Shown: positions 15,501 to 22,782, counted from the first letter of the stretch. The stretch: DNA of 32,454 nt from an uncultured Bacilli bacterium (GCA_934130235.1 CAKOXU010000009.1:1-32454); one strand, 5' to 3'. The notes: generated by a model not told the origin, from the sequence alone. Program-made: numbers and translations.

Positions 15501-15534
15501 ATAAAAACTTACGAACAAATAGGTTTCGTAAGTT
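15501..15534 (-). terminator. Terminator of the tRNA-Arg transcript
   Basis: Read on the minus strand, a perfect 10-bp stem AACTTACGAA/TTCGTAAGTT (15534-15525 with 15515-15506) and a 9-base loop is followed by TTTTTAT. It begins about 10 bases after the tRNA 3' end. Confidence 0.8.
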
Positions 15535-15543
15535 ACTTTCAAA

Positions 15544-15620
15544 TGGTGTCCCAGAAGAGATTCGAACTCCTGACACCCGCCTTAGAAGGGCGGTGCTCTA
15601 TCCAGCTGAGCTACTGGGAC
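15544..15620 (-). tRNA. tRNA-Arg (anticodon UCU)
   Basis: The minus strand folds as a standard cloverleaf: the acceptor stem GTCCCAG pairs with CTGGGAC, the D arm reads AGCTCAGCTGGATAGAGC, the anticodon loop CTTCTAA carries TCT, and the T arm contains GTTCGAATC. The CCA end is encoded (15544-15546) after an A discriminator. It reads AGA/AGG arginine codons, AGA being the dominant Arg codon in these genes. It is a single tRNA gene with its own terminator downstream. Confidence 0.97.
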
Positions 15621-15663
15621 GTCTTGTCATTGAAACAAGATTATTATATACTAATTTAAAAAA

Positions 15664-16611
15664 TTATTCAAGTGTTTTTAAGACAGTTTTGTAAATTTCT
15701 TTATTATTTACACTAAATACTACATTATTTACATCATAATTATCTTCTATTGACAGACAAATTGTATATATTACTTCTTCTAATATAGTTTGATCTACAA
15801 CATCATTAAATATATAATCATTAAATTCAACATTAAGTGTATCTTTATCAATACTTGTTGATACTATTTCTGTATTTGAATTTAAATAACTCATTAAAGT
15901 AGGTGTATAAGTATTTGAACTGCTTAATTCATTTATTATAATTTCAATCTTACTACTGTCATCATTATTTATTTTGGTTACTGGAACATAATAAGTATAA
16001 TCATTAAATTTACTTACATAATATATAGTTGTTTTGCTAATATTATCTTTACTTGCAATATCATATTCTTTATTTATACCAAAACTTCTATCTAATGTAG
16101 TAGGAATAGCCTTGCCATTTACCTTATCAAGTATTTTTCCATCAACAAATATAATTACTTTATCTATACTATCAATTTCTGTTAAGGTATATACTATAGA
16201 TTCTACAATTTTTTCTTGTAATTCTCTTTTAGTATTTAATAAATAATCATTAAATTCTATTTTAATTATATTGTTATCTAAACTTACACTTTTAATTTTA
16301 GTATTACTAGGAATAATAGCTTTAAAACCATTAGGGATTTTATCTTGCATATTACTATCTATAATTAGAGCGTTTATAAGCTCTTTGGCTAACTCAACAT
16401 CTTTTGATTTAGTTGTTACTATTTTAGTTTTACCTAATCGATTGTTTGAGTCTAGTAAAAAAATATTACTTGTTTTAATTTCTTTATCTACATATTCAAT
16501 TTCTTCTGTTAACTTAATAGTTTCTTGATTTGGAATTAAGTAGATTAGAAAAAGTGAGAATATCGCTATCAAAGAAACAACTATCTTTTTTATATAATAT
16601 CGTTTTATCAT
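15664..16611 (-). CDS. gerM: GerM-like spore protein with two GerMN domains
   Basis: Sporulation protein needed in Bacillus for normal cortex and germination, acting in the intermembrane space of the forespore. The 315-residue protein starts with basic residues and one membrane anchor (KKIVVSLIAIFSLFLIYLI), then has two copies of the GerMN module. The first runs roughly from VELAKELINALI to KVIIFVDGKI, the second from SKIEIIINELSS to NVVFSVNNKEI; both carry the IEFNDYL/VEFNDYI strand. The open frame extends to 16767, but ATG 16611 with AGGTGATAAT before it is the real start, because the extra residues overlap gerE. It lies 46 bases downstream of gerE; in B. subtilis gerE and gerM are also close neighbours. 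A sigma-E-like promoter lies in the gap. Confidence 0.88.
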   Translation of the reverse strand: MIKRYYIKKIVVSLIAIFSLFLIYLIPNQETIKLTEEIEYVDKEIKTSNIFLLDSNNRLGKTKIVTTKSKDVELAKELINALIIDSNMQDKIPNGFKAIIPSNTKIKSVSLDNNIIKIEFNDYLLNTKRELQEKIVESIVYTLTEIDSIDKVIIFVDGKILDKVNGKAIPTTLDRSFGINKEYDIASKDNISKTTIYYVSKFNDYTYYVPVTKINNDDSSKIEIIINELSSSNTYTPTLMSYLNSNTEIVSTSIDKDTLNVEFNDYIFNDVVDQTILEEVIYTICLSIEDNYDVNNVVFSVNNKEIYKTVLKTLE

Positions 16612-16626
16612 ATTATCACCTATAAA

Positions 16627-16654
16627 AATATATGTAAAAAAACGTATAAAATAC
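16627..16654 (-). promoter_or_regulatory. Possible sigma-E promoter of gerM
   Basis: On the minus strand GTATTTT (16654-16648), 13 bases, CATATATT (16634-16627). The -10 matches 7 of 8 positions of the sigma-E consensus CATACAHT. The -35 overlaps the gerE terminator stem, and the predicted leader would be only about 9 bases. gerM is sigma-E dependent in B. subtilis. Confidence 0.4.
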
Positions 16655-16659
16655 GTTTT
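16636..16659 (-). terminator. Terminator of gerE
   Basis: On the minus strand, a 9-bp stem AAAACGTAT/ATACGTTTT (16659-16651 with 16647-16639) and a 3-base loop, followed by a total of seven T. It starts inside the gerE stop codon. Confidence 0.8.
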
Positions 16660-16864
16660 ATAAAAAAATTTCTCCAAGACGTAATAGCTCAACAACTGCA
16701 TTTGCTCTTCCTTTAACTCCAAGCTTTTGCATTCCATTTGATATGTGATTTCTAACAGTTTTTTCACTTATGTTTAATGCATCTGCTATTTCTTTTGTAC
16801 TTTTATTTGTTATTAAAAGCTCAAATACTTGTTTTTCTCTCTTGGTAAGAATGCTACTTCTCAT
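16658..16864 (-). CDS. gerE: GerE, late mother-cell sporulation regulator
   Basis: Small LuxR-type DNA-binding protein that in Bacillus modulates sigma-K dependent coat genes. The 68 residues contain only the helix-turn-helix domain: LTKREKQVFELLITNKSTKEIA, then ISEKTVRNHISNGMQKLGVKGR and AVVELLRLGE. The match to B. subtilis GerE is very close along the whole length, including NHISNxMQKLGVKGR. A TTG at 16882 is in frame, but ATG 16864 follows AAGTGAGG and is chosen. A perfect sigma-K promoter lies 43 bases upstream and a terminator overlaps its stop codon, so it is transcribed alone. Confidence 0.95.
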   Translation of the reverse strand: MRSSILTKREKQVFELLITNKSTKEIADALNISEKTVRNHISNGMQKLGVKGRANAVVELLRLGEIFL

Positions 16865-16906
16865 ATTTACCTCACTTCCCAATAGAGTGGTTTATATTTC
16901 TCATAT

Positions 16907-16935
16907 TATTGTATGTATGAGGTAAGTATAATGTT
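16907..16935 (-). promoter_or_regulatory. Sigma-K promoter of gerE
   Basis: On the minus strand AACA (16935-16932), exactly 16 bases, then CATACAATA (16915-16907). This is a full match to the B. subtilis sigma-K consensus mACm-N16-CATAnnnTA. The same -10 also fits the sigma-E consensus CATACAHT. gerE is a sigma-K gene in B. subtilis. Confidence 0.75.
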
Positions 16936-16947
16936 ATATTTTTAGCC

Positions 16948-16974
16948 TAAAAAAATAGCTTTTTAGCTATTTTT
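16948..16974 (-). terminator. Terminator of spoIIIAH
   Basis: On the minus strand, AAAAATAGCT (16974-16965), 4-base loop, AGCTATTTTT (16960-16951), then further T. The spoIIIAH stop codon (16965-16963) lies at the stem/loop junction. Confidence 0.85.
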
Positions 16975-17469
16975 AAAACTAACAGTAATAAACTTTTGTT
17001 CCTCATAGTTTCCTTGTATAGAACGCATTATATTATTGGCCTGACTTAAGGAGTGTTCTTTAGACTCTACAACAACTTTAATATTGCTTCCTTCCACTTT
17101 TACAAAGGATTTTAATTTATATTCATCTAAAATTAATTTTTCAATTTTTTCTTCTTCACCTCTAGTAGAATTTAATTCTTTCATTTTTTCATATGCTTTG
17201 TTTTTTTCATCCACTGTAGAATCCGATTTTGTAAGTATTGTTTGTAACTCTTCTTCTTCTTTCATCATAGCCTCATCTGATTTAGCTCTTAAAGCATCTA
17301 AAGCACTGCTTTCTTTAACTGATACAGTAGGCTCAGTATTTTTTTTGTTTTCAGCTATTTTTGTGTTAGTTGTAAGAAGTAATTCACTAGGCATTGTAAT
17401 ATAGTATATACTAAGTACTAATATCAAACTAAAGAGTGTTAAAAACCATAAACTTTTCTTATTTATCAT
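16963..17469 (-). CDS. spoIIIAH: Stage III sporulation protein AH (SpoIIIAH-like)
   Basis: Mother-cell membrane protein that forms the SpoIIIAH-SpoIIQ channel between the mother cell and forespore during engulfment. The N-terminus INKKSLWFLTLFSLILVLSIYYITMP is a family hallmark (one membrane segment, then the YYITMP turn). After a Ser/Lys-rich linker and a coiled-coil-like stretch (AMMKEEEELQTILTK...KNKAYEKMKEL) comes the small ring-building module ending SFKNS, whose fold is shared with type III secretion ring proteins. The length of 168 residues is somewhat short. AGGAGATAAT precedes the ATG. It stands alone: spoIIIAA-AG are not adjacent, unlike the eight-gene operon of Bacillus. A good sigma-E-like promoter lies upstream. 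Confidence 0.88.
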   Translation of the reverse strand: MINKKSLWFLTLFSLILVLSIYYITMPSELLLTTNTKIAENKKNTEPTVSVKESSALDALRAKSDEAMMKEEEELQTILTKSDSTVDEKNKAYEKMKELNSTRGEEEKIEKLILDEYKLKSFVKVEGSNIKVVVESKEHSLSQANNIMRSIQGNYEEQKFITVSFKNS

Positions 17470-17492
17470 ATTATCTCCTATCTATCTACTAG

Positions 17493-17520
17493 AGTATATT
17501 ACTTATATTTATAAATATGC
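17493..17520 (-). promoter_or_regulatory. Sigma-E-like promoter of spoIIIAH
   Basis: On the minus strand GCATATT (17520-17514), a 13-base spacer and AATATACT (17500-17493). The -35 matches the sigma-E consensus KMATATT in all seven positions, and the -10 matches CATACAHT in six of eight. spoIIIAH is sigma-E dependent in Bacillus. Confidence 0.55.
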
Positions 17521-17590
17521 ATAACAATTTGCAAACCACGCTTTTGCATACCCAGAAAGCCTATTATTATATAATATGTGTGGTGATATT

Positions 17591-17845
17591 ATGCATAATG
17601 TAGTTAGTTTTAAAAGTAAAGATGATGTTCAATATATAGTTGGAACTAATGTAAGAAAAGCTTGTAAACAAAGAGATATTAATTTGATGGAATTTTCTGA
17701 AGAAATAGATATCTCATATGAATATTTAAGACATATAGTAAGCCTAGGTGGTCAAAAATCATTATCATTTTATTCAATGTATAAGATAGCCAAAGTGCTA
17801 GATATAAGTATGGATGAGTTATGTGACGGAATATTTGACGATTAA
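17591..17845 (+). CDS. XRE-family helix-turn-helix regulator
   Basis: 84-residue DNA-binding protein. The helix-turn-helix is spread over TNVRKACKQRDINLMEFSEEIDISYEYLRHIVS, followed by LSFYSMYKIAKVLDISMDELCDGIF, the standard XRE/Cro C-terminal helices. No other domain is present. The frame starts at 17576, but that ATG overlaps the promoter -10; ATG 17591 follows GGTGATATT and is preferred. A TATAAT (17570-17575) lies 15 bases upstream without a clear -35. It is divergent from spoIIIAH and may regulate its own region; its role is unknown. Confidence 0.85.
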   Translation: MHNVVSFKSKDDVQYIVGTNVRKACKQRDINLMEFSEEIDISYEYLRHIVSLGGQKSLSFYSMYKIAKVLDISMDELCDGIFDD

Positions 17846-17850
17846 CTTTT

Positions 17851-17879
17851 TTGACAAAGAATAAATATCGTGTTATAAT
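17851..17879 (+). promoter_or_regulatory. Consensus sigma-A promoter of engB
   Basis: TTGACA (17851-17856), 17 bases, TATAAT (17874-17879): a perfect match to the housekeeping consensus. Transcription should begin near 17886 and engB starts at 17906. Confidence 0.95.
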
Positions 17880-17905
17880 TTATTCACGACCAAGGAGTTG
17901 AATTT

Positions 17906-18487
17906 ATGAAAATAAATAGTGTCAATTTAACTATAAGTGCAGTAAGGCGTAGTCAATATCCAACTGACTCTAAACCGGAATATTTACTTGTAGGACGTAG
18001 TAATGTAGGGAAAAGTAGTTTTATAAATGTATTAATAAATAGAAAAAATTACGCAAGGACTTCGGCTACACCTGGAAAAACACAAACTATAAATTTTTAT
18101 TTAGTAAATGATGATTTTTATTTAGTAGATGCTCCAGGATACGGATTTGCTATGTTAAGTAAAAAGAAACAAAAAAAGTTTGGGCTTATGATGGAGGATT
18201 ATTTACAAAATAGGCCAAATTTAAAACAAGTTTTTTTACTTATAGATTTTAGGCATAAACCAACTAATGATGATTTAATGATGTATAATTTTTTGAAGCA
18301 CTATAAAATACCTGTTACAATAGTGGCTACTAAAACGGATAAAATAGGTATAACTTTACAACAGAAACAAAGAAATTTAATATTAGAAGAATTAGATTTA
18401 GTAGTTGGTGATGATTTTGTAATGTTTTCAAATGTTACTAAGTTAGGTAAAAAAGAAGTGTATGATAAAATAGAGAGAACTAAGTAG
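17906..18487 (+). CDS. engB: Ribosome biogenesis GTPase EngB (YsxC/YihA)
   Basis: TRAFAC-class GTPase needed for late assembly of the 50S subunit. G1 is GRSNVGKSSF at residues 30-39, the G2 Thr lies in TSATPGKTQT, G3 is DAPGYGFA, G4 is TKTDKI and G5 is in MFSNVTKLG. The 193-residue length is usual. AAGGAGTTGAATTT precedes the ATG. It is transcribed from a consensus promoter and is likely terminated just after the gene. Confidence 0.96.
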   Translation: MKINSVNLTISAVRRSQYPTDSKPEYLLVGRSNVGKSSFINVLINRKNYARTSATPGKTQTINFYLVNDDFYLVDAPGYGFAMLSKKKQKKFGLMMEDYLQNRPNLKQVFLLIDFRHKPTNDDLMMYNFLKHYKIPVTIVATKTDKIGITLQQKQRNLILEELDLVVGDDFVMFSNVTKLGKKEVYDKIERTK

Positions 18488-18504
18488 AAGTTTTTCTCTT
18501 TTTT
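18472..18504 (+). terminator. Weak terminator after engB
   Basis: A 6-8 bp stem (AGAGAA at 18474-18479 with TTCTCT at 18494-18499), a 14-base loop and a T run to 18504. The left arm lies in the last engB codons. Confidence 0.5.
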
Positions 18505-18529
18505 CATATTATAATTTAGTAGGTGTAAT

Positions 18530-18955
18530 ATGAATATTAAATTTATAGATGATATGACTTTTGATATAATTATAAGGGATTTAAATATAGATTATACTGA
18601 TAAGGAGTATTTAGAGGAATATTTAAAAAAAATATTTAAAAGGTTATATGACTATTATGATATAAGTATAGAAGGCTTTTATAATATTACTTTATATGTG
18701 GATAAATATTATGGAATAATTTTTCATCTTGAAAAAGAAAATTTAGAATACTATGAATATTTTAAAAATCAGGTTGATATGAGAATAATAATAAACGAAA
18801 CAGAGTTTCTATATAAAGTTGAAAATTTAATAGATGAAATAAATGATAAAGTAGATATAATAGTGAACGATAATATATATTTAAAGCTTAAAGAAAAACT
18901 TACTGATAGAGAAATGATGATTCTTTGTGAAAATAGTGAAGTAGTGTATAAATAG
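18530..18955 (+). CDS. Unknown acidic protein
   Basis: A 141-residue protein that I do not recognise. It is rich in Asp, Glu, Ile and Tyr, with no signal peptide or membrane segment. A central segment reads as paired strands (SIEGFYNITLYVDKYYGIIFHLEKE), and the C-terminal part is helical (NIYLKLKEKLTDREMMILCENSEVV). AGGTG before the ATG and a TATAAT (18510-18515) 14 bases upstream support expression. It lies between engB and the surface protein gene but has its own apparent promoter and is followed by another. It could be a small sporulation or regulatory protein, but nothing in the sequence proves that. Confidence 0.65.
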   Translation: MNIKFIDDMTFDIIIRDLNIDYTDKEYLEEYLKKIFKRLYDYYDISIEGFYNITLYVDKYYGIIFHLEKENLEYYEYFKNQVDMRIIINETEFLYKVENLIDEINDKVDIIVNDNIYLKLKEKLTDREMMILCENSEVVYK

Positions 18956-18959
18956 TTTA

Positions 18960-18988
18960 TTGACTAAATAGATTATTCTTGATACAAT
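18960..18988 (+). promoter_or_regulatory. Sigma-A promoter of the surface-protein gene
   Basis: TTGACT (18960-18965), 17 bases, TACAAT (18983-18988). The downstream gene starts at 19028 after AAGGAGG. Confidence 0.8.
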
Positions 18989-19027
18989 TAAATAGAATAG
19001 AGTATCTGTTTAGTAAGGAGGATAATG

Positions 19028-20458
19028 ATGAAGAAAATAAACTATGTTTTATTCATATTAATTACTATGCTTTTTATTCCTATAGTAAATGCAGAAGTTA
19101 AAACTGTTAATGGTGTAAATTACGTAGTAAATAATGGTATTTCTTGTAGTAATGTAGACATAACATATTTTTTAGGTATCAGTAAGACTAATAAAATACT
19201 TTTTTCAAAAGTAGATGATGCTGCAGGAGAAGAAGAAATATATTCGTGGCAATATGATGGTACTTGTATTAAGGCAACTTTACAAGATAGACTAGACTAT
19301 GCCAATACACCAATGAATGATAAATTCATAGATATGGATGAAGATTATTATAGTATTGTTGATAACAAAACTTTACCATTTGTTTTAATGTTAACAAAAG
19401 CTAAAAAATTTGAAACTGGTGTAGATTATTATAAGAATGTGGACAACAATATTGTTAAAGTGGAGAATCCAATTGAAGCAGAAATTGATTCTTATTATGA
19501 ATATTTATATTTCAAATCACCAGATGTAGCAGAAATTAATCCTAATACTACTTATTATGAGTTTTCAACTATGATTGGTACAAATTCTATTTATGCTGAA
19601 GTAGAAAATCCTACAATTGAAAATATATTAGACTATGTAGTTGAAACTTCTAAAGACGAAGTAGTGTTTGAAAATATTTTAAAGAAAATAAGTACAAGTG
19701 ATGTTGACAATGTCATAGCTGGTAAAGAAGATTATATAGAAAATGCATTCTTAATGAATGGAAGCGAGTATTATATCAATGATACATTCTATATAGTAAT
19801 GAATTATGTGGATGAAAATGACAAGTATGTTACTACTCGTTGGTTTACATTAGACGGAAAAGAAGAAACTAAATATAGGGATTTATTAGGAATAGTACAA
19901 CTTAAAAATTATTACATTACTTTTAAATATGATTCAAATGAAGATGAAGTAGGATATTTATATGATAATAAATTTAGTTTGATATCGAAAATAGATGGTA
20001 CTACTCAATCGATTTTTTATGAGAGAAATAAAGATGCATTTTCATATGGAATGAATAACAGTGTTTCCTTAGTAAAGTCTTATTACGTTCTTGATGGTGA
20101 TAAACAAGTCTTTGATGGAAATGACTTAACTATTAAATTTAATGGTGAGAGGATTTTATTTGATAGTTTAAAAATAAATGGAACTGTGGTAGATCCTAAA
20201 AACTATACAGTTAAGGATGGAAGCACAGTAATTACTTTAAAGAAAGAATACTTAAAAGAATTAAAATCAGGTAATTATACAGTAAGGGTAAGTTATAAAG
20301 ATGGTGGCTTTGTTGATGCAACTTTTGCTATAGAAACTACAGATAAAAGTATTAAAAATCCAAATACGTTGGATAATATAGCTACTTATATATGTATGTT
20401 TATTGTTAGTTTAATCAGTATATCTTTAATAGGCTTCTATTTAAGAAGAAATAATTAA
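19028..20458 (+). CDS. Secreted, probably sortase-anchored surface protein
   Basis: A 476-residue exported protein. A signal peptide (MKKINYVLFILITMLFIPIVNA, cut expected after NA) is followed by a long, acidic, Tyr/Asp/Asn-rich extracellular region. The end has NPNTLD, a 20-residue hydrophobic stretch and a basic tail LRRNN, the layout of a sortase sorting signal with NPxTxD in place of LPxTG. A beta-sandwich-like stretch near the C-terminus (LTIKFNGERILFDSLKINGTVVDPKNYTVKDG then ITLKKEYLKELKSGNYTVRVSYKDGG) resembles small X2-type/Ig-like domains that end in SGNYTL-type strands. The N-terminal part is not recognised. Start: ATG 19028 has 6-base spacing to AAGGAGG, better than ATG 19025. It is transcribed alone between its own promoter and terminator. 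Ligand unknown. Confidence 0.75.
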   Translation: MKKINYVLFILITMLFIPIVNAEVKTVNGVNYVVNNGISCSNVDITYFLGISKTNKILFSKVDDAAGEEEIYSWQYDGTCIKATLQDRLDYANTPMNDKFIDMDEDYYSIVDNKTLPFVLMLTKAKKFETGVDYYKNVDNNIVKVENPIEAEIDSYYEYLYFKSPDVAEINPNTTYYEFSTMIGTNSIYAEVENPTIENILDYVVETSKDEVVFENILKKISTSDVDNVIAGKEDYIENAFLMNGSEYYINDTFYIVMNYVDENDKYVTTRWFTLDGKEETKYRDLLGIVQLKNYYITFKYDSNEDEVGYLYDNKFSLISKIDGTTQSIFYERNKDAFSYGMNNSVSLVKSYYVLDGDKQVFDGNDLTIKFNGERILFDSLKINGTVVDPKNYTVKDGSTVITLKKEYLKELKSGNYTVRVSYKDGGFVDATFAIETTDKSIKNPNTLDNIATYICMFIVSLISISLIGFYLRRNN

Positions 20459-20480
20459 AAAGTCTCAAATGAGACTTTTT
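20457..20480. terminator. Bidirectional terminator between the surface protein and spoIVA
   Basis: A perfect 11-bp stem AAAAAGTCTCA/TGAGACTTTTT with a 2-base loop. The stop codons of both convergent genes overlap its outer ends. Confidence 0.88.
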
Positions 20481-21954
20481 ATAATACAATAGCAAATAAA
20501 TTTCCTCCACCTTTATTAACTAGTTTAGTCATAGTTTGTTGTAGTTTAAATCTAGCCGACTCAGGTGTTAATGACAGTTTAGCTTGTATTCCTTCTTTAA
20601 CTATATTATCAATACTTCTACCAAATATTTCACTTTTCCAAATACCATTAGGATCAGTATCTTTATCTTTCATAAGATAATTTATTAACTCTTTACTCTG
20701 TACTTCAGTACCAATAATAGGCTCAAAAGTAGATTCTACATCAACTCTAATCATATGTATAGAAGGCGCTACTGCTTTTAATTTAATACCATATCTAGAA
20801 CCTTGTTTAATAATTTCTGGTGTTTCTAATTTCATATCTGATAAAGTAGGTGATGCAACACCATATCCGGTAGCTTTAACCATTTTTAAAGCATCCTTAA
20901 TACTATCGTATTCGGTTTTAGCTTCGTTATAGTCTTGAAATAGAGTAAGTAAATCAGCCTTTGATCTTACGTCAATTCCTATTATATCTCTCAATACATC
21001 ATCATATAAATTGTCCGGAGCTTCTAGGTTAATAGTAACTGTTCCATCCATAGTATCTACATTAGAAATATATGCTTTTTTAATAACGTTGGAATCTTCA
21101 AAATGATTAGTTATATGAGTAATATCTCTTAATTTATCTACTTCAACAACGCTTTCTTTAATTTTATCCATATATTCCATTTTTAAATTGTTATTAGGAT
21201 TTAAGCAAGCTATCCAATCAGGCATATTTACTTTTACTTCAGTAATAGGAAATTCATATAACGTTTCTCTTAAAACAGTATAAATATCCTTTTCGTTCAT
21301 AGTTTCAATAGACATAGGAAGAACAGGAACATCATATTTTTCTTTTAATTTATCTGCTAAACGCTCTGTATCAGGTAGAGTAGGATGAGCAGAATTTAAA
21401 ACTACTATAAATGGTTTGCCAATATCTTTTAGCTCTTGAATAACTTTGTCTTCGACCTCTTCATAATTAGGTCTAGGAATATCGGTAAAAGAACCATCAG
21501 TAGTAATTACAATTCCTATTGTTGAATGATCCTTTATAACCTTACTTGTTCCAATTTCAGCTGCCTCTATAAATGGTATTTCATCATCGTACCAAGGTGT
21601 TTTTACCATTCTAGGGCCGTTTTCATCTTCGTATCCAACCGAACCATTTACAACATATCCAACACAATCTACTAATCTAACATTGCAGTTAAATGAATCA
21701 ATATTTATAGTAGCCGAATTAGAAGGTACAAATTTTGGCTCAGTAGTCATAATCATCTTACCATGTGCGGATTGTGGTATTTCATCTAAGCACCTTTTCT
21801 TTTCATACTCGTCTTCGATATTAGGAACTACTAGTGTTTCTATTACCTTCTTTATAAAAGTAGATTTTCCTGTTCTAACCGCACCAACTACTCCTAAATA
21901 TAAGTCTCCGTTTGTCCTATTAGTTAAACTCTTAATAATTTCAATTTTCTCCAT
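20479..21954 (-). CDS. spoIVA: Stage IV sporulation protein A (SpoIVA)
   Basis: Mother-cell ATPase that polymerises on the forespore surface and forms the base for coat assembly. Walker A GAVRTGKST starts at residue 24, and the TRAFAC-like switch region VRLVDCVGYVV follows. The highly conserved DGSFTDIPR and the pattern of the GTPase-like fold continue to about residue 240. The middle domain and the C-terminal end (SLTPESARFKLQQTMTKLVNKGGGNLFAIVL) are typical, including the end needed for localisation. Length is 491 residues against 492 in B. subtilis. AGAAAGAGGTAAATT precedes the ATG. In Bacillus it lies near der and hbs; here der is about 9 kb away. A terminator of the upstream CPBP gene separates it, so it has its own promoter. 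Confidence 0.96.
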   Translation of the reverse strand: MEKIEIIKSLTNRTNGDLYLGVVGAVRTGKSTFIKKVIETLVVPNIEDEYEKKRCLDEIPQSAHGKMIMTTEPKFVPSNSATINIDSFNCNVRLVDCVGYVVNGSVGYEDENGPRMVKTPWYDDEIPFIEAAEIGTSKVIKDHSTIGIVITTDGSFTDIPRPNYEEVEDKVIQELKDIGKPFIVVLNSAHPTLPDTERLADKLKEKYDVPVLPMSIETMNEKDIYTVLRETLYEFPITEVKVNMPDWIACLNPNNNLKMEYMDKIKESVVEVDKLRDITHITNHFEDSNVIKKAYISNVDTMDGTVTINLEAPDNLYDDVLRDIIGIDVRSKADLLTLFQDYNEAKTEYDSIKDALKMVKATGYGVASPTLSDMKLETPEIIKQGSRYGIKLKAVAPSIHMIRVDVESTFEPIIGTEVQSKELINYLMKDKDTDPNGIWKSEIFGRSIDNIVKEGIQAKLSLTPESARFKLQQTMTKLVNKGGGNLFAIVL

Positions 21955-21974
21955 AATTTACCTCTTTCTAGTTA

Positions 21975-22002
21975 AATATATTCTAAATAAAAATATATAT
22001 AC
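21975..22002 (-). promoter_or_regulatory. Possible sigma-E promoter of spoIVA
   Basis: On the minus strand GTATATA (22002-21996), 13 bases, AATATATT (21982-21975): five of seven and six of eight positions match the sigma-E consensus. The spacer equals that of the spoIIIAH and gerM candidates. The region is nearly all A/T, so chance is a real alternative. Confidence 0.35.
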
Positions 22003-22030
22003 AAAAAAAGTACAGCAATTCTGTACTTTT
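22003..22030 (-). terminator. Terminator of the CPBP protease gene
   Basis: On the minus strand AAAAGTACAG (22030-22021), 5-base loop, CTGTACTTTT (22015-22006) and further T. It overlaps the stop codon of the upstream gene. Confidence 0.85.
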
Positions 22031-22712
22031 ATAATAATGCAATTATTTGTAAAATCATAAGAGCAGTATTATGAATCATATGTATCGATATTGGAACACA
22101 TATATTTTTTGATTTTAAGTATAAATATGCGAATATATATCCTGGAATACTATAAGGAATTATGTATAATAATCCTGATAGCGTAGTTTCACCTAATACG
22201 TGCATTAATCCAAATATAAATCCTGAGAAAAATATGAATAAAAAATCTGTTCTATAAAATATTTTTCTAAAAGATAATCTAAATACTAGTTCTTCTAATA
22301 TAGGCGCGACTAATATTGTAAGTATAAGAGAGTAAATAGGAAAACTTACAAATGTCTCATTTATTACTTTTTGATTATTAGCAATCTCTTGTGATGTAAA
22401 CATAGATATTAAATAATTAGATGTAAACATTAGTACCAATAATAATATCCAATACTTAAAGTACTTATCTAAGTATTCTTTTTTGTTTTTCCAAAACTCT
22501 TTTAAATCTGGAATAAAAGTATCCTTGTAAATATATATTATTATAAACATTAAAATTATTTCAAATATTAGTTCACTTAGCTCTTGAAGATTATTACTTA
22601 ATTTAAAATAATCTATTCCAAAAACACTTAATATATAAATAAAAAATACTGAAGATACTAAATATATAAATAAACTTAAGAAACCCTTAAGACTAGTTTT
22701 TACCTCTTTCAT
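22029..22712 (-). CDS. CPBP-family intramembrane metalloprotease (CAAX-like)
   Basis: A 227-residue multi-pass membrane protein. Its motifs fit the CPBP (Abi) family: EELVFR with Glu140, Glu141 and Arg145, GFIFGLMHV with His171, and a third motif near HMIHN (His211-Asn215). These residues form a glutamate-histidine active site inside the membrane. About six hydrophobic segments are visible. GGTGAT sits immediately before two ATG codons, and the second (22712) has the better spacing. Family members process prenylated-like or membrane substrates, or confer bacteriocin self-immunity; the substrate here is unknown. It sits upstream of spoIVA, but a strong terminator separates the two, so a spore role is only a possibility. 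Confidence 0.88.
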   Translation of the reverse strand: MKEVKTSLKGFLSLFIYLVSSVFFIYILSVFGIDYFKLSNNLQELSELIFEIILMFIIIYIYKDTFIPDLKEFWKNKKEYLDKYFKYWILLLVLMFTSNYLISMFTSQEIANNQKVINETFVSFPIYSLILTILVAPILEELVFRLSFRKIFYRTDFLFIFFSGFIFGLMHVLGETTLSGLLYIIPYSIPGYIFAYLYLKSKNICVPISIHMIHNTALMILQIIALL

Positions 22713-22753
22713 CATATCACCATTAATATTATAACAAATTTTTTAAAAAATAG

Positions 22754-22782
22754 TGTTAAAAAATGATAATTTATGATATAAT
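22754..22782 (+). promoter_or_regulatory. Extended -10 promoter of the rimP-nusA-infB operon
   Basis: TGTTAA (22754-22759), 17 bases, TATAAT (22777-22782), with TG at 22774-22775 forming an extended -10 (TGATATAAT). Transcription should start near 22789, ahead of the hairpin at 22799-22824. Confidence 0.75.

Noticed and set aside
15462..15659. 65-codon open frame containing VSQKRFELLTPALEGRCSIQLSYWD
   Set aside because: It is the antisense reading of the tRNA-Arg gene and its flanks, a well-known artefact in genome annotation.
16612..16767. N-terminal extension of gerM into gerE
   Set aside because: It overlaps gerE and its terminator, and ATG 16611 has AGGTGAT in front and a proper membrane anchor after it.
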